Shown: piece by piece, positions 8,490 through 21,039 of the stretch
Numbering within the stretch: position 1 is the stretch's first letter
Layout of the letters: each line of letters begins with the position of its first letter
Assembly (NCBI GenBank): GCA_020847555.1
Contig: JADLBT010000159.1
Span: forward strand, 1-49,941
Source: Gemmataceae bacterium
GTDB lineage: Bacteria > Planctomycetota > Planctomycetia > Gemmatales > Gemmataceae
Direction: 5' to 3'
Length of the DNA stretch: 49,941 nt
Position numbers and translations under genes: made by a program
The notes under the pieces: model-generated
What the model was told of the DNA's origin: nothing
What the model saw: the letters and a program-made list of their open reading frames with translations, nothing else
The model's database searches: none

Positions 8490-8979
8490 CAACATTCCCG
8501 CGGGCCTTGCTGTCTTCCTTGACGCGAATTGCCTGGTCTACGACGCCACATTCGATCCCACCTGCGGCCCCGCATGTAAACGTCTGCTCGAGCGCATCGA
8601 GAACAAGGAACTGCCAGGCTACACTTCAGTAGTTGTTGTCGCCGAGATGGCTCATCGCCTGATGACGATCGAGGTAGCCAATCGGCTCTCCCGACCGCTA
8701 ACCGGAATAGCAAACTGGCTGCGCCGACATCCCGCCGAAGTTCAGCAATGTGTCAGCCATCGCCGGGCCATCGACGAACTGGCGGCGATTCCGCTTATCA
8801 TTCTGCCGGTCCACGGCACCCAGGTCTCACGTGCGGCCGACCTGAGCATCCAGTTCGGTTTGCTTACCAACGATGCCCTCATCGTGGCCGTGATGCAGGA
8901 CAACGGGCTCAACGCCCTGGCCAGCCGCGACCCCGACTTCGACCGCGTGCCGGGGATCACGCGATACGCCCCGGTGTAG
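8479..8979 (+). CDS. PIN-domain toxin RNase (VapC-like)
   Basis: 166 residues with a PIN-domain layout. The four acidic residues of the metal site are visible: Asp in VFLDANCLVYD near the N-terminus, Glu in VVVAEMAHRL, Asp in LLTNDALIVAVM and Asp in SRDPDFDRV near the C-terminus. PIN toxins cleave RNA. The start is a GTG at 8479 inside the last codons of the antitoxin gene, in a G-rich context (GTGGGGGAACC) that can act as ribosome site. Codon use is somewhat less GC3-biased than its neighbours. It lies between the two copies of the 89-bp direct repeat, which suggests it arrived or was shuffled together with its antitoxin. Confidence 0.82.
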   Translation: MTFDNIPAGLAVFLDANCLVYDATFDPTCGPACKRLLERIENKELPGYTSVVVVAEMAHRLMTIEVANRLSRPLTGIANWLRRHPAEVQQCVSHRRAIDELAAIPLIILPVHGTQVSRAADLSIQFGLLTNDALIVAVMQDNGLNALASRDPDFDRVPGITRYAPV

Positions 8980-9005
8980 ACCCGATCTCCCGGGCTCGGT
9001 AGGGC

Positions 9006-9100
9006 TTGCCGAACTGCTCGTGGAGGAACGGCCGCATCGCCTCCAGCATGGCCGGATCGACGGGCGTCGTCGCGTTGTAATCGAGGTAGATCGGGTTCAT
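9006..9100 (-). pseudogene. truncated 5' fragment of the cysteine desulfurase gene
   Basis: The frame starts with ATG at 9100 and reads MNPIYLDYNATTPVDPAMLE up to the LHEQFG segment. It matches the first about 32 codons of the gene at 8219 almost perfectly, then runs into unrelated sequence (KPYRAREIG) and stops. It is also the second copy of the 89-bp direct repeat (9006-9094). It lies 27 bases downstream of the acylase stop. It has no functional domain and is a relic of duplication or insertion. Confidence 0.9.
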
Positions 9101-9126
9101 GTGCAACCCCGAACCGTGAATTGGGG

Positions 9127-11289
9127 TCACGGAGCGGCTGTGCGTTTCAGCACCTTCCGGGCGGTGACGTGCCGCATCAACTCCTGACGGTCGAGAAAGT
9201 AGGTCGGCTTCAGCTTGCCGGGGCTGAACAGCTTCTCCGCCTGGTCGTCGTAGTGTCTGGAATCGGGCCGGTCGCTCTGACCGAGCGGCAGGAGGGTCCA
9301 CGACCGGGGCGGACGAGTGAGCTGGACCAGCTGGACGGACGTTTGCCCGCCCCGGCCGAGATATCGCTTCCCGTCCCCCAGCGGCTCGAAGCTGATCGCC
9401 CGCGGCGTGCCGAGCCCCAGCACCGAGCCGCCCCCGACCGGCCACGTTCGCCCCGTCCCGCGCCGGCCGACGCGGTAGACCTCGCCGTACTTCACCTCCA
9501 GCCGGCCCCACCGCTCCCGCAGGTCGGCCGCCCCGGCCGCGAGCGCCCGCAGCAGATGCTCGTCGGTGATATCCGCGGGCGGTTCCTGGCCTGCGCGGGC
9601 CGACAACATCGCCTTGCCGCCGAGGTGGTCCATCCAGAAGCGATACGCGATCGCTCCCGTCGAGTCCGCGTCCGCCCGCCGGTTCCAGCGCAGGATCAGG
9701 TCGCGCAATTTGGCGGCACTCTCGTCCGCGCGCGCCTTTGCCCCCGCCTTCGCCCACGCCGTCGCCAGCCGCGCCTGCCACAGGTCGGTGTTGTACACCT
9801 GGGTCGAGAGGGCAATGCTCATCGCGTCGGCGACGGTCAGCCGCGCGTTCTGGTGGAGCAGGTCGCGCACCGTCGCCGCGCGCTGGTGCAGCGGCATGTC
9901 GGCGTTGTAGAGGTACGGCCGATCGGCGTACCGCGCCGGCACGAGCGGGCAGAACCTCGTCATGTGCTCGGGCGAGCAGTTACAGTTTTGCAGGTAACCC
10001 TGCCACGGGTTGTGCAGCTGCACGAGGTCGTCCAGCGGATGGATGCCCAGCCACTCGGTCGCGCGGGTGTGGCCCGGGACCGGCCGGCGCCAGTCGTACC
10101 CCTTCGGGCGGATCGGCACCCGGCCGTTGCGGACGTAGTAGATGTCGCCGTCCACTGTCGCGACCATCACGTTCTGCTCCATCAGCTGGAACAGGGAGAG
10201 CGCCTGCTTCATCTCGCCCAGGTTGCGGGCCGTCGCCATCAGGTACGCCTGCTCCGGCAGCCGGTACTGGTCGAAGTACGGCAGTTTCATCACATACGCC
10301 TTGTCCTTGCGCCGGGCGACGACCGGGCCGTGGTGCGTGTACGCGATCTCGAAGGTCTTGTCGATGACCTTGCTGCCTTCCTTCACGCGGATCACCTCGC
10401 GCCGGACCGTCATGTCGCGCCACGTCCCGTCGTGGCGGTATTGCCGGGAATTGGCGGGGTTGATCTCCTCCTGATAGACGTCGGCCGCGTCCGGCCCGCC
10501 GGTGGTCATCGCGACCGAGCAGTAGCGATTGTGGCCGAGCGAACTGAGGGGAAGTCCCGGGATGGCGACGCCGGAAGTGGCGAGCGTTCCGCCGTACAGC
10601 CGGGACTCGTAGAATCGGAACTCGCCGTACCAGCTGAGATGCGGGTCGATCAGAGCGAGCGGAGCGCCGTCGGCGGTGCGATTCGGGGCGACCACCCACT
10701 GGTTGGAGCCGCGCGGAGAAACCGGGTCCGGGGTGATGCCGCCGCGGAGCAGATCGCCACCCGCGTCCATCTCCGGCCACCCCCAGATGATGAACCGGCT
10801 CAGCGCGATTACCTGCCACGGCCGCAGTTCGGGCGCCCAGGTCGGCACCTCCTTTGGGTGCTCCTCCAGGTAGCGCCGGATACCGTCCTGGTACGCCTCG
10901 CAGATGGCGCGGACCTTGGCCGGCAGTTTCGGGTATTTGGCCTCGGCGACCGCCCGGTGCTGCCACAACCGCTGGCGGTAGTCGTGGGTGATGAACGCCG
11001 GGCCGAACGCCTCGGCCATCGTCCCCTCACAGCGGCGGTACTGCTTGAGCAACTCCTCCAGCCGGTCCTCGGCCTGGGCGTAGCCCATGCCGTAGACCGC
11101 CCCTTCCTCGGTGGCGGCGAAGATGTGCGGGACGCCGAACTCGTCCCGGTAGATGGTCACCTCCTCCGCCTTCGCCTGCGCCGGCGACGGGGCGGGCGGA
11201 ACCAGGGACCAGGCAACCAGACCGGCGAGGACGAAGAGGCAGGGTCCGCGAAGGCAGTTTTTCGGACCCTTTCGGGAGAGGAATTGCAT
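9127..11289 (-). CDS. penicillin-acylase-family N-terminal nucleophile hydrolase
   Basis: 720 residues. An N-terminal signal peptide is likely (basic MQFLSRKGPKNC, hydrophobic core, cleavage near SPAQA), so the enzyme is exported. The mature part begins with IYRDEFGVPHIFAATEEG, the family N-terminal motif. The autocatalytic site is the Ser at about 195 in RGSNQWVVAPNRT, which becomes the N-terminal nucleophile of the beta subunit. The Asn in GHNRYCS and the segment HHGPVV support the fold. The family hydrolyses amides such as beta-lactam side chains or acyl-homoserine lactones. The physiological substrate is not predictable. The ATG at 11289 has GGAG seven bases upstream; a longer upstream reading runs through repeat sequence and is unlikely. 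Confidence 0.92.
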   Translation of the reverse strand: MQFLSRKGPKNCLRGPCLFVLAGLVAWSLVPPAPSPAQAKAEEVTIYRDEFGVPHIFAATEEGAVYGMGYAQAEDRLEELLKQYRRCEGTMAEAFGPAFITHDYRQRLWQHRAVAEAKYPKLPAKVRAICEAYQDGIRRYLEEHPKEVPTWAPELRPWQVIALSRFIIWGWPEMDAGGDLLRGGITPDPVSPRGSNQWVVAPNRTADGAPLALIDPHLSWYGEFRFYESRLYGGTLATSGVAIPGLPLSSLGHNRYCSVAMTTGGPDAADVYQEEINPANSRQYRHDGTWRDMTVRREVIRVKEGSKVIDKTFEIAYTHHGPVVARRKDKAYVMKLPYFDQYRLPEQAYLMATARNLGEMKQALSLFQLMEQNVMVATVDGDIYYVRNGRVPIRPKGYDWRRPVPGHTRATEWLGIHPLDDLVQLHNPWQGYLQNCNCSPEHMTRFCPLVPARYADRPYLYNADMPLHQRAATVRDLLHQNARLTVADAMSIALSTQVYNTDLWQARLATAWAKAGAKARADESAAKLRDLILRWNRRADADSTGAIAYRFWMDHLGGKAMLSARAGQEPPADITDEHLLRALAAGAADLRERWGRLEVKYGEVYRVGRRGTGRTWPVGGGSVLGLGTPRAISFEPLGDGKRYLGRGGQTSVQLVQLTRPPRSWTLLPLGQSDRPDSRHYDDQAEKLFSPGKLKPTYFLDRQELMRHVTARKVLKRTAAP

Positions 11290-11639
11290 GCGTGTGCTCC
11301 GGGCAAGGACAAGTGCAAGCATTCTCCGCGCCCGACCCCGCGCCGTCAAGTCACGAGGGTTTGGTCGCGTCTCTCCCGGACCTGGCCCTCTTGCAGCCCA
11401 CGGGTAAACGCCCCGTGAGCTTTGGCAGAGGAGACTTGCCCCACGGGACGCCACCCGTGCGCTTTCTTCTGCCCCCTGGCCCACGCTTCTCCCTTTTCGC
11501 GCGCTTGCTCAAGTCCCGCGCCGGGGCAGCCGATACCTATTCCTGTCAACGCAACTGTTAAGGGACTGACACTGAGACGCACCAGAGAGCGACACCAGGA
11601 TGAAATCGGCCGCACGGACGCGGTTCCGCAGGATGGGCG
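11290..11639. other. non-coding stretch upstream of the acylase gene
   Basis: Apart from the inverted repeat at 11394-11466 I see no supported gene here. Short open frames on both strands lack ribosome sites and family resemblance. Confidence 0.5.
11394..11466. repeat. dispersed inverted repeat, family 1, degenerate copy
   Basis: It contains AGCCCACGGGT on the left and ACCCGTGCGCTTT on the right, with a CCCCGTG/CCACGGG internal pairing. It is the same layout as the perfect copy at 26183-26253 but with several changes. It is located in the leader region of the acylase gene. Confidence 0.6.
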
Positions 11640-13291
<1,652 letters not shown>

Positions 13292-13292
<1 letters not shown>

Positions 13293-13354
13293 CCAGCCCG
13301 GAGCACCAGCGTCGGGCTCCTTCCAAGCGACCGACGCTGGCGCTCCAGGCTGGT
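13292..13354 (+). terminator. long hairpin directly after enolase
   Basis: An imperfect inverted repeat starts at the eno stop codon: ACCAGCCCGGAGC and CCAGCGTCGG on the left pair with CCGACGCTGG and GCTCCAGGCTGGT on the right. There is no long T-run. Similar ACCAGCCCGG hairpins occur at 30055-30093 and, more loosely, 30461-30494. It probably ends or stabilises the eno transcript. Confidence 0.5.
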
Positions 13355-13379
13355 AAGATCAGACCTTTACTTGATTCTC

Positions 13380-14294
13380 ATGTCCGAGCCGCTTGCCTAC
13401 CTCGACGGCCGCCTGCTTCCCTACCGCGAGGCGCGCCTGCCGCTGCACGACGCCGGGTTCGTGATGGGCGCCACCGTCACCGACCTGTGCCGCACCGTTC
13501 GTCATCGCCTCTACCGCTGGTCCGATCACCTCGCCCGCTTGCGCCGCAGCTGCCGCAGTGCTCACCTGACCATCCCCTTTCCCGACGACGAGGTGACGCG
13601 CCTCGCGGAGAAACTGGCCGCCCACAACGCCCGCCTGGTGGCGGCGGAGCAAGATCTCGCCCTGGTGCTGCTCGTCACGCCGGGGCCGATCGGGTATTAT
13701 GCGGGACTCCCGGGCGCAGCCGGCGAGGCGCCCCCCACGTTCGCGATGCACACGTTCCCCCTGCCGCTCGCTCGCTACCGCCGACTGTTCGAGCAGGGGG
13801 CTCACCTCGTCGTCCCCTCGACACGGCACGTCCCGGCGGTCTGCGTCGATCCACGCCTGAAGCAGCGCAGCCGCCTGCACTGGTGGCTGGCCGACCAGGA
13901 GGCTCGCCGAGTCGATCCGACCGCGTCCGCTCTGCTGCTCGACCCGAACGGGTTCGTCACCGAGACGGCCGCCGCGAACCTCCTCCTGGTCCGCCAGGGG
14001 CGCGTCCTCACCCCGCCCCGCCACGCTGTCCTGGAGGGGGTCAGCCTGCGCGTCGTCGAGGAGCTGTGCGGACCGCTCGGCATCCCCTTCGAGGAGCGCC
14101 CGCTGCGCCTGCACGACTGCCTCAACGCCGACGAGGCCATGCTCGCGAGCACGCCCTACTGCCTGGCGCCCGTCGGCCGGATCAACGGCGTCTCTCTACC
14201 CTGCCCGGGGCCGGTCTTCGAGCGCCTGCTGAAAAGCTGGAACATCTCACTGGACATAGACTTGCGTCGCCAGATCCTCGATGCTGCTCCCTGA
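13380..14294 (+). CDS. class IV PLP-dependent aminotransferase (BCAT / aminodeoxychorismate lyase-like)
   Basis: 304 residues of fold-type IV. The N-terminus LAYLDGRLLPYREARLPLHD is the family opening. The PLP Lys is about residue 161 in DPRLKQRSR, and the cofactor-binding GFVTETAAANLLLV and the later LASTPYCLAPV segment are conserved. The family includes branched-chain aminotransferase, D-amino acid aminotransferase and 4-amino-4-deoxychorismate lyase, and I cannot choose safely between them. I take the ATG at 13380; a TTG nine bases earlier is possible and neither has a strong Shine-Dalgarno. It is followed by a 211-base gap before hppA, in which I see no gene. Confidence 0.85.
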   Translation: MSEPLAYLDGRLLPYREARLPLHDAGFVMGATVTDLCRTVRHRLYRWSDHLARLRRSCRSAHLTIPFPDDEVTRLAEKLAAHNARLVAAEQDLALVLLVTPGPIGYYAGLPGAAGEAPPTFAMHTFPLPLARYRRLFEQGAHLVVPSTRHVPAVCVDPRLKQRSRLHWWLADQEARRVDPTASALLLDPNGFVTETAAANLLLVRQGRVLTPPRHAVLEGVSLRVVEELCGPLGIPFEERPLRLHDCLNADEAMLASTPYCLAPVGRINGVSLPCPGPVFERLLKSWNISLDIDLRRQILDAAP

Positions 14295-14505
14295 TGCCCT
14301 GCCGGCGTCCCGGGGCCGGCGCAGGCCGTAGAATCGTTACAACCGGCAGCTGTGGACTTGGCGACTAGCTGTGACTATCTTTATCCACATCCCCGGGAGC
14401 GGGACTGTCCGCCAGGAAACACCCGTCAAGCGGCACGGTCCGGGGTCTGAGCCGGCCCTTCCGGCGGCTCAACTGTTGATCGCACACAAGGGAAATGGAG
14501 TCGTC

Positions 14506-17532
<3,027 letters not shown>

Positions 17533-17543
17533 GCCGCGCTTCC

Positions 17544-17571
17544 CCCCTCTCCCCCTGGAGGGGGAGAGGGG
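17544..17571. repeat. 12-bp perfect pyrimidine/purine hairpin (CCCCTCTCC family)
   Basis: CCCCTCTCCCCC and GGGGGAGAGGGG are separated by TGGA, directly after the hppA stop. Related pyrimidine/purine hairpins occur at about 20041-20088, 22451-22498 and 42250-42277, always intergenic. Confidence 0.6.
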
Positions 17572-17633
17572 AGCAAGGCAAGCCGGACACGCTCACCGGG
17601 GCGTGTATTACGGCTGATTCAATCTGATAAGAT

Positions 17634-17665
17634 AGAGCCCGCGGTCCGACGACCGCGGGCTCTTT
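17634..17665 (+). terminator. rho-independent-type terminator after hppA
   Basis: A 13-bp perfect stem AGAGCCCGCGGTC / GACCGCGGGCTCT with loop CGAC, ending in TTT. It lies between hppA and the CstA-type gene and ends 20 bases before the CstA-type start, so it also overlaps that gene's leader. Confidence 0.7.
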
Positions 17666-17684
17666 GCGTAAACCGGAGGTCGGG

Positions 17685-19994
17685 ATGGGCGCGCCACTGT
17701 GGGCGAACGTGTTCTACGAGCAGGGCAGCGGCGGTGAGGTGGTGCTACGCGCCATGCCGCTGCTGCTGATCGTGCTGTGCGTGCTGGCCATCGCGTATCG
17801 CTACTACAGCGCCTTCCTGGCGGCCAAGGTGGCGGTCCTCGACAACAGCCGTCTGACCCCCGCTCACACCCTCAACGACGGCCAGAACTACCACCCGACC
17901 AACAAGTGGGTACTGTTCGGCCACCACTTCGCCGCCATCTCCGGGGCCGGTCCGCTCATCGGCCCGGTCCTCGCCATCCAGTACGGCTACATGCCCGGCC
18001 TGCTCTGGCTGGTGATCGGCGTCTGCCTGGCCGGGGCGGTGCAGGACATGCTCGTCCTGGCCGCGTCGGTGCGCCGCGGCGGCAAGTCGCTCGCGCAGAT
18101 CGCGTTCACCGAGCTGGGCAAGCCGGCGTCGCTCATCGTGTCGGTCGCGATCCTGTTCATCGTTGTCATCGCCCTGGCTGGGCTCGGGTTCGTCGTCGTC
18201 AAGGCGCTGGGCGGCGAGGAGGTGAAGTTCGGCAAACAGACGGCGATCGCCCTGCCCGCCGGGCAGAAGCTGCTCATCGAGCAGGACCAGGGCACCGCCG
18301 CACGCCAGGTGGTCCGGTTCCCGCAAGGGTGTCTGATCCGATACAACCCCGGCCAGCCGCCGGTCCATCGGCCGGAGTCGTTCCTGGTCGGTATGCCCGG
18401 GGCGGCCGGGTGGGTGCGGGTGGACCTGCCAGCCGGCGAAACCGAGGTGACGGTGGCCAACTACATCACCGACCCGGAGCGGCGCTTCCCCGACACCCTC
18501 ACCCTGCCCGAGGGCGCCGTCCTGCTCATCCCGGGCAGTTCGTGGGGCACGTTCACCATCGCCTGCACCATCCCGATCGCCCTGTTCGTCGGCCTGTGGA
18601 TGTACCGGATCCGCAAGGGCCGCGTCGTCGAGGCGTCGCTGATCGGCGCCGTCGGCGTCCTCGCCGCCACGGTCGCCGGCAGCCTGATTCCCGGGTCGCC
18701 GCTGGAGGGTCTGTTCGCGCTCGATCGGACCGAGACGGTGCTGGCGCTGTGCGCCTACGGGTTCATCGCGTCGGTCCTGCCGGTGTGGATGCTGCTGTGC
18801 CCGCGCGACTACATCTCCAGCTTTCTGAAGATCGGGACCATCGCCCTGCTCGTCATCGGCGTGCTGGTGGCCAACCCGACGCTCCCGTGCCCCGCGGTCA
18901 ACGAGACGTTCCAGGACGGCGGCCCGACCTTCCCGGGGAGCATCTTCCCGTTCGTGTTCATCTGCATCATGTGCGGCGCCATTTCCGGGTTCCATGCCCT
19001 GGTGTCGTCCGGGACGACGCCGAAGATGATCAACAAGGAGGGCGACGTCCGCATGATCGGCTACGGATCGATGCTGATTGAGGGGCTGGTCGGGGTGGTC
19101 GCCCTGCTGGCGGCGGCGTCATTGCCGATCGATCTGTACTACGACATCAACGTCGGGCTGGAGAAGGCGGGCGACGCGAAACTGCAGACCCAGCTCCAGT
19201 CGCTCTACCAGGAACACGGCGTCAACCGCAGGGAGGCGCGCGATCCGCTGCACAGGGCGGGCGTCGATAACGTCTCCCACCTGAACATCGACACGGCGGA
19301 CCTGGCCGACCTGGAGCGCCTGGTCGGCGGCGAGTCGCTGCGCGGCCGGACCGGCGGAGCCGTCACCCTCGCCGTCGGCATGTCGCGCATCCTGACGAAC
19401 GCGATGCACTCGGTGAACCTCTACTTCGAGGACGTGGTGAAATACTGGTATCACTTCGCCATCATGTTCGAGGCGCTGTTCATCCTGACGACGATCGACA
19501 CCGGGACGCGCATCGCGCGCTTTCTGATGCAGGAGACGCTCGGCAAGGCGTTCCCGAAGTTCGAGCGGACGGACTGGTTGCCGGGGGCGATCCTGGCGAC
19601 GTTCGTCGTCACGGCCGGCTGGGGCTGGCTGGTGGCGACCGGGTCGATCGACACCATCTGGCCGATGTTCGGCATCGCGAACCAGCTTCTCGCGGTGCTG
19701 GCGCTGTGCCTGGTGACGACCCTGCTCATCAACTCGGGCCGCCAGCGCTACGCCCCGGTGACGGTGCTGCCGATGCTGTTCGTGACTGCCACCACCATGA
19801 CGGCCGGCGTCCAGATGGTCGAGCGGTTCTTCGTCATGGCCGGCCGGCCGGGCGAGCAGGTGCGCGGCATCCTCAACCTGAGTTTGACTCTGTTCGTGAT
19901 GCTTGCGGTCGCGGCCGTGCTGTTCATCGCCGTCAGCCGATGGCTGGCCGTGGTGGGCAAGCTGGTCCCGGTGCGCAGCGAGGACGCGCCGTGA
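17685..19994 (+). CDS. cstA: CstA-family carbon starvation / peptide-pyruvate transporter
   Basis: 769 residues and many TM helices. Diagnostic blocks are AYRYYSAFLAAKV, the HTLNDGQNYHPTNKWVLFGH loop, HHFAAISGAGPLIGPVLA, and later HALVSSGTTPKMI, MFEALFILTTIDTGTRIARF and WPMFGIANQLLA. CstA proteins take up peptides or pyruvate. Compared with the usual about 690-700 residues there is a hydrophilic insert at about 180-286 between two helices, with beta-rich sequence. The start is the ATG at 17685, with a near-perfect GGAGG four bases away; the upstream TTG in the same frame lies in the terminator stem. No CstR or two-component partner is seen nearby. I use the symbol for the family, not for proven substrate. 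Confidence 0.9.
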   Translation: MGAPLWANVFYEQGSGGEVVLRAMPLLLIVLCVLAIAYRYYSAFLAAKVAVLDNSRLTPAHTLNDGQNYHPTNKWVLFGHHFAAISGAGPLIGPVLAIQYGYMPGLLWLVIGVCLAGAVQDMLVLAASVRRGGKSLAQIAFTELGKPASLIVSVAILFIVVIALAGLGFVVVKALGGEEVKFGKQTAIALPAGQKLLIEQDQGTAARQVVRFPQGCLIRYNPGQPPVHRPESFLVGMPGAAGWVRVDLPAGETEVTVANYITDPERRFPDTLTLPEGAVLLIPGSSWGTFTIACTIPIALFVGLWMYRIRKGRVVEASLIGAVGVLAATVAGSLIPGSPLEGLFALDRTETVLALCAYGFIASVLPVWMLLCPRDYISSFLKIGTIALLVIGVLVANPTLPCPAVNETFQDGGPTFPGSIFPFVFICIMCGAISGFHALVSSGTTPKMINKEGDVRMIGYGSMLIEGLVGVVALLAAASLPIDLYYDINVGLEKAGDAKLQTQLQSLYQEHGVNRREARDPLHRAGVDNVSHLNIDTADLADLERLVGGESLRGRTGGAVTLAVGMSRILTNAMHSVNLYFEDVVKYWYHFAIMFEALFILTTIDTGTRIARFLMQETLGKAFPKFERTDWLPGAILATFVVTAGWGWLVATGSIDTIWPMFGIANQLLAVLALCLVTTLLINSGRQRYAPVTVLPMLFVTATTMTAGVQMVERFFVMAGRPGEQVRGILNLSLTLFVMLAVAAVLFIAVSRWLAVVGKLVPVRSEDAP

Positions 19995-20040
19995 GGGGAG
20001 AAGCAGAGAATGAGCGCCGGGACTGCAGCCAGGCGCTTAC

Positions 20041-20088
20041 CCTCTTCTCTCCCCTCCCCGTTTCGGAGAGGGGGGCAGGGGGAGGGGT
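20041..20088. repeat. purine/pyrimidine hairpin of the CCCCTCTCC family
   Basis: CTCTCCCCTCCCC followed by GGAGAGGGGGGCAGGGGGAGGGG just after the CstA-type gene. The stem is imperfect. In-frame reading of this stretch as an N-terminal extension of the next gene is not credible. Confidence 0.5.
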
Positions 20089-20180
20089 TAAACCTCGGCG
20101 CGTTTGCGGCTCCCGCGGTTGTGAGCTATATGTTGCGCAGGCTTAACGGCACCGCTCACGACCCCTCGGGAGACGACCCG

Positions 20181-20996
20181 ATGCACGCCATCCTCGAACA
20201 GGACCGCCAAGCTGCCGAACTGAACGAACGACTGCGGATGGAGCCGGGCTGGAACGAGGCCGCCAGCGGTTTGACGTGGATCCTGATCGGCTATCTCGTG
20301 TTCGTCGTCGGCACGGCCGTCGGCATCGGCATGGTAATCTGGTCGGCGCGCGGCTGGCTGTTCGGGACGGGCGCCCAGGTCGGCCGGCTGCCAGGCATCG
20401 GGACGATCTGGATCTTTTACATCGGCCTGGGCATCCTGTCCGTCGTCGGCACGTTCGGCTACCTGATCACCCTCGGCGGGCACTGGCAATGCATGCACGG
20501 GTCGGCCGAGCGGCATGGCGCCCGCTGGCTGATGTTCTTCTGCGTGACCGCCCTGTTCGCCGGGCCGGCGCTGAACGTCGCGTCGTACATCGGCTGCTGC
20601 CAGCGGGGGCCGGACCTGAGCCGCGGCGCCCGGAGCCTCCAGGAACTGCAGTTCACCCGCACCGGCCAGCACATGCAGCTCGCCGGCGCCGGCGCGAGCC
20701 TGCTGTACTCGGTCCTGTTCCTGCTCTACCTCCGGGCCGTCGCCAAGTGTCACGGCTCCACCCGTCACGCGCTCCTCGTCAACTTCTACCTCCTGCTGGC
20801 GAGCGTGCTGGTCGCTGCCTCGGTCTACGTCGGCTACCTGGGGTACAAGGATCCGCACCGCGACCTGGCCACCTGGCGGATGTGGTTACTGGGCTCCTGG
20901 GGAGCGACGGTGATCTTCTACCTCTTCCTGATCGCAGGCGTGCGCATGTGCGTCAGCCGCAGTCTCGCCCGCGTCAAGTCGCCGCTGGACATGTAA
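20181..20996 (+). CDS. six-TM membrane protein, unknown function
   Basis: 271 residues. A short cytoplasmic helix (MHAILEQDRQAAELNERLRM) precedes about six hydrophobic helices, for example WILIGYLVFVVGTAVGIGMV, IFYIGLGILSVVGTFGYLI, LMFFCVTALFAGPALNVASY and ATVIFYLFLIAGVRM. I see no catalytic motif or transporter signature. Cys pairs (IGCCQRG) lie in a loop. The ATG at 20181 has GGGAG eight bases upstream; the longer frame upstream reads through a hairpin repeat and is rejected. It follows the CstA-type gene on the same strand, but a hairpin lies between them. I do not recognise the family. Confidence 0.75.
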   Translation: MHAILEQDRQAAELNERLRMEPGWNEAASGLTWILIGYLVFVVGTAVGIGMVIWSARGWLFGTGAQVGRLPGIGTIWIFYIGLGILSVVGTFGYLITLGGHWQCMHGSAERHGARWLMFFCVTALFAGPALNVASYIGCCQRGPDLSRGARSLQELQFTRTGQHMQLAGAGASLLYSVLFLLYLRAVAKCHGSTRHALLVNFYLLLASVLVAASVYVGYLGYKDPHRDLATWRMWLLGSWGATVIFYLFLIAGVRMCVSRSLARVKSPLDM

Positions 20997-21039
20997 TTCG
21001 CCGGCCGACGCCGGGACGCGCGGCTCGCCTGTTTCTGCA

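Noticed and set aside
9121..11418. Long plus-strand open frame opposite the acylase gene
   Set aside because: Composition (Arg/Ala/Pro-rich, no family motif) and the clear acylase reading on the minus strand mark it as a shadow.
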